DNA from: Acidovorax sp. YS12
GTDB lineage: Bacteria; Pseudomonadota; Gammaproteobacteria; Burkholderiales; Burkholderiaceae_C
Direction of reading: 5' to 3'
Assembly: GCA_021496925.1 (NCBI GenBank)
Contig: CP053915.1
Coordinates: 1,736,001-1,800,000 of the forward strand
DNA: 64,000 bases
The translations under genes were made by a program, and so were the position numbers. Every line of letters begins with the position of its first letter. Position 1 is the stretch's first letter. Positions 52,868 to 61,234 of this stretch are shown here, piece by piece. The notes under the pieces are model-generated. The model had not been told where the DNA came from and did not search any database. It was given only the letters and a program-made list of their open reading frames with translations.

Positions 52868-54940
52868 ATGAGATGGAGCGCAACCGCCATGAGAAAACTG
52901 ACAGCCTGCTTCTTGCTGGCATGCGGCTTGATCGGCTGCTCCGGCGATACCAAGGTGCCAGAAGAAGCCCGGCATTATGCTTTTTCAATGGAGAACGGCA
53001 CGCTTGAAATGAAAGATGGCGTGCATCTGGCCGTCACATACTATCGCCCTTCCGCCAGAACGCCTGGCGAGACCTTCCCGGTGATCATGGAGATGCTGCC
53101 CTATCGTAAGGATGATTTCTTTGCGCTGGGAGACTACGAATATGGTGCCTACTTCGCCAAGCGTGGTTATGTCGTTGCCAGGGTGGACGTTCGCGGCACA
53201 GGCGCAAGCGAAGGGAGCATTCCCGTCAGCGAATATTCCGAAGCAGAGATTTCCGATGCCGAGGAGCTGATCGCACAGCTATCCCAAAAGAGCTGGTCCA
53301 ATGGCAAGGTGGGAATGTACGGTCTTTCATGGAGCGCCTTCAATTCGCTGATGACGGCCCACAGGAAACCGCCTGCGCTCAAGGCCATTATCGCGGCGCA
53401 TGGTTCGACGGATCTTTTCTACAACGACGTGCACTACATTGACGGCGCATTGCACATAGATTCCTATGCGCATCAAATCGACACCGACAATGCCATGCCG
53501 CAAAGCCCGGACTACCGCATTGATGAAAATTACTTCAAGAACAGGTTCGACAAGGAGCCCTGGCTATTCACCTGGCTGCGCCAGCAACAGGATGGAGAAT
53601 TCTGGCGCAAGGAGTCCGTCAAATTCAAAGCGCCCCTGGAGGTTCCCGCCTATTTGATCGGCGGTCTGCTCGATGGCTACCGCGATTTCGTCATGGAAGT
53701 CAGCCATACCGCCAAGGCGCCCGTGATTGCGGAAATCGGGCCATGGAACCATGCATGGCCAGAATACGGCGTGCCCGGCCCCAATTACGAGTGGCGGCAA
53801 AAGGCGCTGCGCTGGTGGGATTATTGGCTCAAAGGCGTGGACAATGGCCTCCTGAATGAGCCGCGCTGGACGACCTTCATGCGCACCGGGCACGCGCCCG
53901 CCACCGATCTGGCCACCGTTCCTGGTTTTTGGCGCTGCCACAAGCAGTGGCCATTGGACGGCAGCAGCACCCAGCGCCTCTATCCGCACGCTGCGCAAAA
54001 ACTAGGCGATACCCCTTCATCGCAGGAAAATACCGAAAGCCTGCGCTACCGTGCTGGCGCCGGGATGGCTGCAGGCGGCTGGTGGGGCGAGCAAACGGGC
54101 GACATGGCAGCGGACGATGCCCACAGCCTGGTCTACGACTCGGCCCCGTTGACCGAGGCCATCGACATCATGGGCATGCCGCAAGTGCGCTTGCGCGTGG
54201 CGGCGGATGCCCCCTTCTACCAATGGACGGTACGCCTGGAGGACGTCGCCCCGGATGGCAAGGTGTCGCTGGTCAGTGGTGCGGCCATCAATCCTTCCCA
54301 GCGCTTCTCACGGCTTGCGCCCACAGCGCTGGTACCAGGTGAGCCGACCACGCTGGCCACTTCGATCCACTTCACCACGTGGCGCTTCCAGCCGGGCCAC
54401 CGCATCCGCCTGGCCGTCGCCAATGCGCAATTTCCCATGATCTGGCCCAGCCCCACGCCAGGCACCACGCATCTTTTGCTGGGCGAGAACACATGGCTCG
54501 AGTTACCGAAAGTCCCTGTGGCAAACGCAACCGATCCGGCCTGCACACTGCCCCCGCCAGAGCCCAGCGATGTCGCGCCTTTTGGCAGGGAGCTGGAAAA
54601 GCACAACCCGGTTTTCAACAGCGTTCGTGATGAAAAAAACGGCGATTCGACATTCACGACAGCCAGTGACATTACCTGGCTCATTCGCGAAAACAAATAC
54701 CAATCGAGTGAGTCGTACCGTTGGAGCGTGAATGACGCCACGCCTGCCAACGCCCAATACCATGGCGAACGCAGAAACGTATTCAACATTGCGGGTAATG
54801 AAATAGACCTTGCCACCACGGCGATGATTGCATCGGATACTGCCTATTTCCACGTCACTTTCACCAAAACCTTGCGGCAAAACGGCAGCCTGGTCAGGGA
54901 AAAGACATGGACAGACCACATTCCGCGCGCATACCAGTGA
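52868..54940 (+). CDS. CocE/NonD-family hydrolase, putative lipoprotein
   Basis: 690 aa. A signal peptide with lipobox LIGC suggests lipidation and envelope location. An alpha/beta hydrolase domain of the X-Pro dipeptidyl-peptidase S15 type follows: TYYRPSARTPGETFPVIMEM, VDVRGTGASEG, nucleophile Ser154 in YGLSWSAFN, Asp in GGLLDGYRD and His in GPWNHAWPEYG. The C-terminal jelly-roll domain (from ~435; LTEAIDIMGMPQVRLRVAAD, TWRFQPGHRIRLAVANAQFP) is usual for CocE. The extra ~100-residue tail is not recognised. The substrate may be an acyl ester or a peptide. GGAG precedes the ATG at 52868. Codon use is noticeably less GC-biased than the neighbours, suggesting acquisition. Confidence 0.88.
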   Translation: MRWSATAMRKLTACFLLACGLIGCSGDTKVPEEARHYAFSMENGTLEMKDGVHLAVTYYRPSARTPGETFPVIMEMLPYRKDDFFALGDYEYGAYFAKRGYVVARVDVRGTGASEGSIPVSEYSEAEISDAEELIAQLSQKSWSNGKVGMYGLSWSAFNSLMTAHRKPPALKAIIAAHGSTDLFYNDVHYIDGALHIDSYAHQIDTDNAMPQSPDYRIDENYFKNRFDKEPWLFTWLRQQQDGEFWRKESVKFKAPLEVPAYLIGGLLDGYRDFVMEVSHTAKAPVIAEIGPWNHAWPEYGVPGPNYEWRQKALRWWDYWLKGVDNGLLNEPRWTTFMRTGHAPATDLATVPGFWRCHKQWPLDGSSTQRLYPHAAQKLGDTPSSQENTESLRYRAGAGMAAGGWWGEQTGDMAADDAHSLVYDSAPLTEAIDIMGMPQVRLRVAADAPFYQWTVRLEDVAPDGKVSLVSGAAINPSQRFSRLAPTALVPGEPTTLATSIHFTTWRFQPGHRIRLAVANAQFPMIWPSPTPGTTHLLLGENTWLELPKVPVANATDPACTLPPPEPSDVAPFGRELEKHNPVFNSVRDEKNGDSTFTTASDITWLIRENKYQSSESYRWSVNDATPANAQYHGERRNVFNIAGNEIDLATTAMIASDTAYFHVTFTKTLRQNGSLVREKTWTDHIPRAYQ

Positions 54941-54974
54941 GGGAGGTCCCGCGTTCTTGCGCTACGCTCGCCCG

Positions 54975-55880
54975 GTGAACTATGCACAGCTGCTTTTCCC
55001 GGACTTCTCGCTGATTCTCGGCGGCTACCTCATCTGCCGCTTCACGGCGCTCAACCGCGCGGTCTGGCAGCCCGTCGAGGGGCTGGTGTACTACCTGCTG
55101 TTCCCGGTGCTGCTGTTCCAGTCCATCGTCAGGAACCCCATCAACGTGCACGAGGCCTCGGGCCTGATGGCCGCCGGGCTGCTGCTGTGCCTGGGGGGCA
55201 TCGCCCTGGCCTACGCGCTGCCGCGCCTGCCCGGCATCGGGCGGCATATGCCCGCACGTGAGCATGCCGGCGCGGCGCAGGTGGCGTTCCGCTTCAACTC
55301 GTTCATGGGGCTGGCGCTGGCCGAGCGCGTGGCGGGCAGCCAGGGGCTGCAGATGATCGCCGTGCTCATCGGGGTGTGCGTGCCGCTGCTCAACGTGGCC
55401 GCCGTCTGGCCCATGGCGCGCCAGGGGGAGCACCACTTCCTGCGCGAGCTGCTGCGCAACCCGCTCATCATCGCCACCGTGTCGGGCCTGGCGGCGAACC
55501 TGCTGGGCCTGGCCATTCCCGGCTGGATGGCGCCTACCGTCTCGCGCATCGGCAATGCCGCGCTGGTGCTGGGCCTGATGGCCGCCGGCGCGGGCATGCA
55601 GTGGGGCCACCTGCAGCACAACCGCCTGCTGTCGGTGCTGCTGCTGGGCATACGCCACCTGCTGCTGCCGCTGCTGGCCTGGGCCGTGGCGCGCCTGCTG
55701 GGACTGGACGCCACGCAGACCACCGTGCTGCTGGCCTTCTCCGCGCTGCCCACCGCGTCGAGCTGCTACGTGCTCGCGGCGCGCATGGGCTACAACGGCC
55801 CGTATGTGGCGGGCCTGGTCACGCTCTCCACGCTGCTGGCCCTGGCCAGCCTGCCGTTCGCGCTGGGGCTGCCGCGCTAG
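54975..55880 (+). CDS. AEC-family transporter
   Basis: 301 aa, about ten hydrophobic segments, auxin-efflux-carrier family; bacterial members move small organic acids. RFNSFMGLALAERVAGSQG, LLRNPLIIATVSGLAANLLG and a final LLAFSALPTASSCYVLAARM are typical. The start is taken at a GTG (VNYAQLLF), the first codon before the first helix; upstream in-frame sequence overlaps the hydrolase gene and is not membrane-like. It follows the hydrolase by 34 bp. Confidence 0.88.
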   Translation: MNYAQLLFPDFSLILGGYLICRFTALNRAVWQPVEGLVYYLLFPVLLFQSIVRNPINVHEASGLMAAGLLLCLGGIALAYALPRLPGIGRHMPAREHAGAAQVAFRFNSFMGLALAERVAGSQGLQMIAVLIGVCVPLLNVAAVWPMARQGEHHFLRELLRNPLIIATVSGLAANLLGLAIPGWMAPTVSRIGNAALVLGLMAAGAGMQWGHLQHNRLLSVLLLGIRHLLLPLLAWAVARLLGLDATQTTVLLAFSALPTASSCYVLAARMGYNGPYVAGLVTLSTLLALASLPFALGLPR

Positions 55881-55883
55881 CTT

Positions 55884-55936
55884 TTCAAGCGAAAACCGGC
55901 TCAAACCCTTGCTGGGAAAGCGCAAGCAGCTATCAA
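55884..55936 (-). repeat. Palindromic repeat, copy 15
   Basis: TTCAAGCGAAAACCGGCTC, AAAGCGCAAGCAGCTATCAA in reverse orientation, directly after the AEC transporter stop and before the convergent GGDEF gene. Confidence 0.75.
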
Positions 55937-55943
55937 AAATGTA

Positions 55944-58900
55944 TCAAGCATGGGTGGCTTCGGGCAAATCCTCGGTCCACACGGTGGACTGGTTGCGCCC
56001 GTTGCGCTTCGAGGCGTACAGGGCGGCGTCGGCCCGCGCCAGGCACTCCTGCGCCGAGACGTCGCCGCGCAGCATCGCGTACACCCCGAGGCTGATGGTG
56101 CAGCGGATGTCTCCGGCCTTGTCCACCGGCACCGCGCACGCGGCCACCGCCTCGCGCAGGCGCTCGGCGCGCCGGTAGCCGGCCGCGCCATCGGCGTCCG
56201 ACAGCAGCACGGCGAATTCCTCGCCCCCGAGCCGCCCCACCATGTCGCCCTTGCGCAGGGCCTGGGTGATGACGGTGGCCAGGTGCTTGAGCACGGCATC
56301 GCCGGCGGAGTGGCCGTAGGTGTCGTTGACGCGCTTGAAGTGGTCGATGTCCAGCATGAGCAGGGCGGATGACGCCACCGCGCCCGCGCGCAGGCGGCCG
56401 ATCTCGCCGTCCAGCCGCGCCATGAAGGCGCGGCGGTTGGGCACGCCCGTCAGTCCATCGGTCAGCGCCATGCTCTCCAGCAACGATTCACGCTGCCTGC
56501 GCTCGGTCACGTCATGCAGCACCCAGCACTGGCCGAGGTGGCGTGCGCCGTCGCGCAGGGTGATTTTCTCGACCTCCAGGCAACGGCCATCGGGCAGCGA
56601 CTGCAGCCGCTTGCCCACCGCGGATTCGCTGTGCGCCACCCAGGCGCCGCCGCCCGCAGCGTCCGTCAGCGGGGCCAGGCGGTCGGTCAATGCGGCGACG
56701 GGCATGCCCACCAGGGACGCGGGCGGGCCTTGCAGCCCCAGCACCGCCACCAGCATGCGATTGACGGCCAGCACCTGCCCGCCGGCAGCGTCGGTCACCA
56801 GGATGCCGGCCGGAAAATGCTCGATGAGCGCCTCGAGCCTGCGCTGCGCCTCGCCCAGGGCAGCCTCGGCGCGGTGGCGCGCGTCGGTGTCCATCAGCGT
56901 CCAGATGACGTCACTGGCGGGGTCCTCGGGGTCCAGCAGCGAGCCCAGCATGTCAAACCAGTGCCCCTCGCCCTCGCGCGTGCGCAAAGGCCACTCGGTG
57001 CGCACCGTGCCGTACTGCTTGAGCGCTTCGTAAAAGCTGCCGAAGCGCGCAAAGCTCTCGTCGTCCGTGTGGATCTCGCGGAACGAGCGCGCTTCGGATT
57101 GCACCCCGGTCTCGATGCCGAACACCTGCGCCGCGCGCTCGTTGGCGTACAGGATCTCGCGCCGCGAATTGGCCATGGCAATCAAGGCGCCGCTGCGGTC
57201 GAGCAAAACCTTGATCAACCGGGACTGCTCCACCCGCTGCTGGATGTCGGTATGGGTGCCCAGCATGCGCAAGGGCGCGCCCTGCGTCCCGCGCTGCGTG
57301 ACCTCCCCGCGCGACTCCACCCACAGCCAGCGGCCATCGGCCGTCGCCAGGCGCATCTCCACCCGGAAGTCGGCGCCCTCCTCGACGTGGCGCTGCAGCT
57401 GCGCCTGGACGCGCGCCCTGTCCGCCGGATGCACCCGGTCCAGGAACGCGTCGAAGGTGAGCGCGAACGCCCGGTGCGCGAAGCCCAGCATCTGGTAGCA
57501 GCGTGCGTCCCACTCCACGTGGCCCGAGGGCCAGTGCCACTGCCACAGCCCGTCGCCCACCGCCCCCACGGTCAGGCGCAGCCGTTCCTCGTTCAGGCGC
57601 GTGGCCTCCTGCATGGCCTGGTCCCGGGTGATGTCGTGGAGGTAGCCGTGCCACACCAGGGCGCCGTCCTCATCCGGCTGCGGCCGGGCCTGGCCATGCA
57701 GCCAGCGCACCTCGCCAGCGGGCGTGCAAATGCGGTACTTCTGCTCCCAGGCCACGCCCGCGCGCACGCTCGCCTGCACCGCGTCCCGCACGCGCTGCCG
57801 GTCCTCGGGGTGGACGCAGTGCATGAAGTCCACCTCGAACCCGGCCCGCGCCTTGGCAGGCACGCCGTGTACTTCAAAGAAACCGGGACTGGCATAAGGC
57901 ACCATGAACCTGCCGTCGGAGGCCATGCGCACCTGGAACAGTCCCCCGGGCACCTCCTGCGCCAGGCGCGCGAAGCGGCGCTTCTGCCGGATGCGCAGCC
58001 AATCGCTGCGCTGGCGCTGCAGCGCCAGCCAGACCGTCAGCAACGACCCCAGGACGATGCACGCCGAGCCCACGGCGTTGCGCTCCACGCCGCGCGCAAT
58101 GGCTTCCTCCGCCGAGGCGAATGCCGTGCCGCGCTCCAGCCCGGTGCTGACGATGACGGGATACCCCTCCACCCGGCGCCAGGCATACAGCCGGGCCACG
58201 CCATCCACCGTGGCCACCGTCTCGTAGGTTCCCTGCCTTTGGCCCGGCCCGAACAGCTGCACCCGTTCGGGCGGAACGAACTGCCCCAGCACCGCGTCCT
58301 GCCCTTGCGAGCGCGCCAGGTAGGCGCCATCCTCGCGCACCAGCACCACGACGTCGTCGGTGTGCTCGAACAGCGTGTGGAAGTAGCGTCCGATGTAATC
58401 CGGGGAAACGGAAAGCACCAGAACGCCGATGAACCGGCCATCGCGGTACAGCCCCCGGCTGAGCTGGATGGTCCACTCCTGCGATACGCGCCCCCGCACC
58501 GGCCGGCCGACGAACAGGCCCTGCGCCTGCTGGCGCGCATGGACCTGGAAGTGCTCGCGGTCGCGGATCGACACGCCGGCCAGCGGCTTGCCGTGGCGCT
58601 CCAGGCTGGAAAACACCATCCGGCCCTCGGCATCGGCCACGGCGATCTGCACGAACGTGCCCTGGGGATAGGCGTCGAGCGACGATTGCACCGCGCGCTG
58701 AAAGTTGCCGCCGAGCCCCTCGGCATACTCCCCTGCCAGCTGGCGCGAGGTGTAGTCGAGCCCGGAAAACAGCGTCTGCACCTGCACCGAGATGGCCTGG
58801 GCCATCTGCTCCACGCGCAGCCAGGTCTGCTGCGCCGCGTAGCGCCGCTGGGCTTCGTGGCTGTCCAGCAGGACGGCCCAGTACCCCGCCAGCGCCAGCC

Positions 58901-58979
58901 AGACGCACAGCACGCCCAGCACCACCGCGATGGTTGCCTGGGTCCAGCGTCCAAACAATGACCGGAACGTGCGCCACAT
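55944..58979 (-). CDS. Membrane Cache-PAS-GGDEF diguanylate cyclase
   Basis: 1011 aa. N-terminal membrane helix (~16-37), a periplasmic double-Cache-type sensor (~40-300; IAVADAEGRMVFSSL, SRGLYRDGRFIGVLVLSVSP), a second helix near 310, then several PAS/PAC modules (~335-840; WLHGQARPQPDEDGALVWHG, WQWHWPSGHVEWDARCYQML). A C-terminal GGDEF domain has an intact GGEEF (918-922) and an RxxD I-site (RKGD) five residues before it. It should synthesise c-di-GMP in response to a periplasmic ligand and cytosolic PAS inputs. It shares its 237-bp promoter region with the divergent XRE regulator gene. Confidence 0.93.
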   Translation of the reverse strand: MWRTFRSLFGRWTQATIAVVLGVLCVWLALAGYWAVLLDSHEAQRRYAAQQTWLRVEQMAQAISVQVQTLFSGLDYTSRQLAGEYAEGLGGNFQRAVQSSLDAYPQGTFVQIAVADAEGRMVFSSLERHGKPLAGVSIRDREHFQVHARQQAQGLFVGRPVRGRVSQEWTIQLSRGLYRDGRFIGVLVLSVSPDYIGRYFHTLFEHTDDVVVLVREDGAYLARSQGQDAVLGQFVPPERVQLFGPGQRQGTYETVATVDGVARLYAWRRVEGYPVIVSTGLERGTAFASAEEAIARGVERNAVGSACIVLGSLLTVWLALQRQRSDWLRIRQKRRFARLAQEVPGGLFQVRMASDGRFMVPYASPGFFEVHGVPAKARAGFEVDFMHCVHPEDRQRVRDAVQASVRAGVAWEQKYRICTPAGEVRWLHGQARPQPDEDGALVWHGYLHDITRDQAMQEATRLNEERLRLTVGAVGDGLWQWHWPSGHVEWDARCYQMLGFAHRAFALTFDAFLDRVHPADRARVQAQLQRHVEEGADFRVEMRLATADGRWLWVESRGEVTQRGTQGAPLRMLGTHTDIQQRVEQSRLIKVLLDRSGALIAMANSRREILYANERAAQVFGIETGVQSEARSFREIHTDDESFARFGSFYEALKQYGTVRTEWPLRTREGEGHWFDMLGSLLDPEDPASDVIWTLMDTDARHRAEAALGEAQRRLEALIEHFPAGILVTDAAGGQVLAVNRMLVAVLGLQGPPASLVGMPVAALTDRLAPLTDAAGGGAWVAHSESAVGKRLQSLPDGRCLEVEKITLRDGARHLGQCWVLHDVTERRQRESLLESMALTDGLTGVPNRRAFMARLDGEIGRLRAGAVASSALLMLDIDHFKRVNDTYGHSAGDAVLKHLATVITQALRKGDMVGRLGGEEFAVLLSDADGAAGYRRAERLREAVAACAVPVDKAGDIRCTISLGVYAMLRGDVSAQECLARADAALYASKRNGRNQSTVWTEDLPEATHA

Positions 58980-59166
58980 ATCTTTATTCTCCCCCTCTCA
59001 ACAGCCAGCGAAGCGGGCACACGCGGTCTTCATTCACGCGATGGCGCACGGCCGGGCCCACATGCCAGACCACGCCCTCCCCCTGGTTCCAGCCAGCGCC
59101 GCACGCAGCCGGCAGGCGATGCACTCGTATCAGAAGGAAAAATAATCTCCAGTATGGCAAATCGAT

Positions 59167-59216
59167 GTCACATTTTCCGTGACGACTAACGGCAACACAG
59201 TCACAAAAATCGTGAC
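59167..59216. promoter_or_regulatory. Twin palindromic operators GTCAC-N7-GTGAC
   Basis: Two perfect-arm palindromes: GTCACATTTTCCGTGAC (59167-59183) and GTCACAAAAATCGTGAC (59200-59216), 33 bp centre to centre, about three helical turns. The second abuts the ATG of the XRE gene, leaving no Shine-Dalgarno, so the transcript may be leaderless and autorepressed. Confidence 0.75.
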
Positions 59217-59546
59217 ATGGGTTCTGAGCCTGCCTACGACAGCACCGTCATTGGCCGCAGGATGCGGTCAATGCGCGAAACCTTGGGATGGCCGCAGGAG
59301 AGGGTCGGTGTGGAGATAGGCATCGACGAGTCGGCCAGCCGGGCCCGGATCAGCCGCTACGAGCTGGGCGCGCACGAGCCGCCGGTCAAGACGGCCCAGC
59401 TGATCGCCCAGGCGCTGGGCGTGCCGCTGGCCTACCTGTACTGCGAAGACGACGACGTGGCCGCGCTGCTGCTGGCGGTGGAGCGCCTGCCGCAGGAGCG
59501 CAGGGAGTCGCTGCTGGCCCAGTGGTGCGCCGAGGCAGCCGAATAG
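59217..59546 (+). CDS. XRE-family helix-turn-helix regulator
   Basis: 109 aa. HTH_3-type domain (~12-70): IGRRMRSMRETLGWPQERVG, ARISRYELGAHEPPVKTAQL, IAQALGVPLAYLYCEDDD. A short C-terminal helix region (LPQERRESLLAQWC) may dimerise. Two perfect palindromes sit directly before its ATG, strongly suggesting autoregulation and control of the divergent GGDEF gene. Confidence 0.88.
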   Translation: MGSEPAYDSTVIGRRMRSMRETLGWPQERVGVEIGIDESASRARISRYELGAHEPPVKTAQLIAQALGVPLAYLYCEDDDVAALLLAVERLPQERRESLLAQWCAEAAE

Positions 59547-59557
59547 CGCTGACCCTC

Positions 59558-59663
59558 ATACGGGTTTGCATTCAACCGCATAACTAGGCGGGAAGCCTAC
59601 GATCAGTGCTGTAGCACGGCAAGGCGAACCAACGACGTTAGACGGTTGAAGGCAAATCCGTAT
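59558..59663. repeat. 106-bp element with 22-bp terminal inverted repeats
   Basis: ATACGGGTTTGCATTCAACC at 59558 and its near inverse (GGTTGAAGGCAAATCCGTAT) ending at 59663, about three mismatches over 22 bp. The core has smaller dyads. It fills the gap between the convergent XRE and queG genes and abuts the queG stop. It could be a small MITE or a bidirectional terminator. Confidence 0.6.
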
Positions 59664-60739
59664 CACGCGGCCTCTTGCGCCAGGGCCCAGGCGACGTGCT
59701 CGCGCACCAGCGCGCTGGCGTCCTGCGCGCGCGCCTGCAGCGCCGCGCGCACGGCCGGGTCGCCCGTGGCGCGCAGCGCGTTGCCCAGCGCCACGGCGAC
59801 GTTGCGCAGCCAGCGCTCATGGCCAATGCGGCGGATCGGGCCGCCCTCCGTCTGGCGCAGGAAGGTCGCCTCATCCCAGCCGAACAGGTGCACGAGCTGC
59901 TGCCCCGTCAGCCCAGCGCGCGCGTCGAAGTCGGGCAATGGGCTGGGCTGCGCGAACTTGTTCCACGGGCAGACGAGCTGGCAGTCATCGCAGCCATAGA
60001 TGCGGTTGCCCATGCGCGGGCGCAATGCGAGCGGAATCTCCCCCGCATGCTCGATGGTCAGGTAGGAGATGCAGCGGCGCGCATCGACGCGGTGCGGCGC
60101 CACGATGGCCTGCGTGGGGCACGCATCCATGCAAGCCTGGCAGCTGCCGCAATGCGCCGTGACCGGCGCCGTGGGCGCCAGCGCCATGTCCACGTAGATC
60201 TCGCCCAGGAAGAACATCGACCCGGCCTCGCGCGAGAGCACCAGCGTGTGCTTGCCGCGCCAGCCCTGTCCGCTGCGCCGCGCCAGCTCGGCCTCCAGCA
60301 CCGGGGCGGAGTCGGTGAAGACCCGGTGGCCGAAGGGCCCGGCGGCCTCGGCGATGCGGTCGGCGAGCTTTTGCAGGCGCGCGCGCAGCACCTTGTGGTA
60401 GTCCCGCCCCCGGGCGTAGACCGAGACGATGGCCTCCCCGGGGCGCCGCAGGCGCTCCCATTCCACGGCCTGCCAGCCCTCGGGGGTGGTGCGCGGAAGG
60501 TAGTCCATGCGCGCCGTGATGACGCTCACCGTGCCGGGCACCAGTTCGGCCGGCCGCGCGCGCTTCAGGCCGTGGGCGGCCATGTAGTGCATGTCGCCAT
60601 GGAACCCCTGGGCCAGCCATTGCATCAATCCAGGTTCTGCCGAAGACAAGTCCACACCCGTGACGCCGATTTGGGAAAATCCCAGCTCGCGCGCCCACTC
60701 CTGAATCCGAGGAACCCATTGACTTCCGTCCTGCACCAT
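59663..60739 (-). CDS. queG: Epoxyqueuosine reductase QueG
   Basis: 358 aa cobalamin- and Fe-S-dependent enzyme for the last step of queuosine tRNA modification. Ferredoxin-like motifs CGSCQACMDACPTQAI and CDDCQLVCPWN bind two 4Fe-4S clusters; DYHKVLRARLQKLA and KHTLVLSREAGSMFFLGEI are family blocks. A C-terminal HEAT-like piece (RNVAVALGNALRATGDPAV) is present. The start at 60739 overlaps the divergent tsaE start region by ~21 bp. Confidence 0.96.
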   Translation of the reverse strand: MVQDGSQWVPRIQEWARELGFSQIGVTGVDLSSAEPGLMQWLAQGFHGDMHYMAAHGLKRARPAELVPGTVSVITARMDYLPRTTPEGWQAVEWERLRRPGEAIVSVYARGRDYHKVLRARLQKLADRIAEAAGPFGHRVFTDSAPVLEAELARRSGQGWRGKHTLVLSREAGSMFFLGEIYVDMALAPTAPVTAHCGSCQACMDACPTQAIVAPHRVDARRCISYLTIEHAGEIPLALRPRMGNRIYGCDDCQLVCPWNKFAQPSPLPDFDARAGLTGQQLVHLFGWDEATFLRQTEGGPIRRIGHERWLRNVAVALGNALRATGDPAVRAALQARAQDASALVREHVAWALAQEAA

Positions 60740-61234
60740 CGCCCGATTGTAGAAAGCGCCCCCGCCCTGGCCGTGGCACATGCCACCTGGCACAGCGAGG
60801 ACGACACCGCGGCGTGGGCCCGCAGGCTGGCCGCCCGGCCGCAACTGGCCCATGCCTACATCACCCTGCACGGCGACCTGGGCGCGGGCAAGACCACGCT
60901 GGTGCGCCACCTGCTGCGGGCGCTGGGCGTGCAGGGCCGGATTAAAAGCCCCACCTATGCCGTGGTGGAGCCGCACGAGGCGGGAGGGCTGGCCATCTGG
61001 CACTTCGACTTCTACCGCTTCGACGATCCGCGCGAATGGGAGGATGCCGGCTTGCGCGACATCTTCGCCACGCCCGGCCTCAAGCTGGCAGAATGGCCGG
61101 AAAAGGCGGCGGGGCTTGCCCCGCCTGCGGATCTAGCTATCTATCTGGAAGCAATCGACGAAATGCAGCGGCATGCCACGTTGAAAGCGTTCACCGCGCC
61201 GGGCCAGGCCCTGCTGGAAGGGCTGCAGCCATGA
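60719..61234 (+). CDS. tsaE: tRNA threonylcarbamoyladenosine biosynthesis ATPase TsaE
   Basis: 171 aa from a TTG with AGGA upstream (60719); a GTG at 60773 would give 153 aa, close to the usual length, and is equally possible. P-loop GDLGAGKTTLVRHLL, then SPTYAVVEPHE and FDFYRFDDPREWEDAG, typical of TsaE. It drives the TsaBD complex making t6A at position 37 of ANN-decoding tRNAs. Stop overlaps the amiC-like ATG (ATGA). Confidence 0.93.
   Translation: MTSVLHHRPIVESAPALAVAHATWHSEDDTAAWARRLAARPQLAHAYITLHGDLGAGKTTLVRHLLRALGVQGRIKSPTYAVVEPHEAGGLAIWHFDFYRFDDPREWEDAGLRDIFATPGLKLAEWPEKAAGLAPPADLAIYLEAIDEMQRHATLKAFTAPGQALLEGLQP

Noticed and set aside
59558..59663. Possible tRNA or small structured RNA
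   Set aside because: No cloverleaf, no T-loop GTTCRANNC and no CCA. Only terminal inverted repeats are clear.
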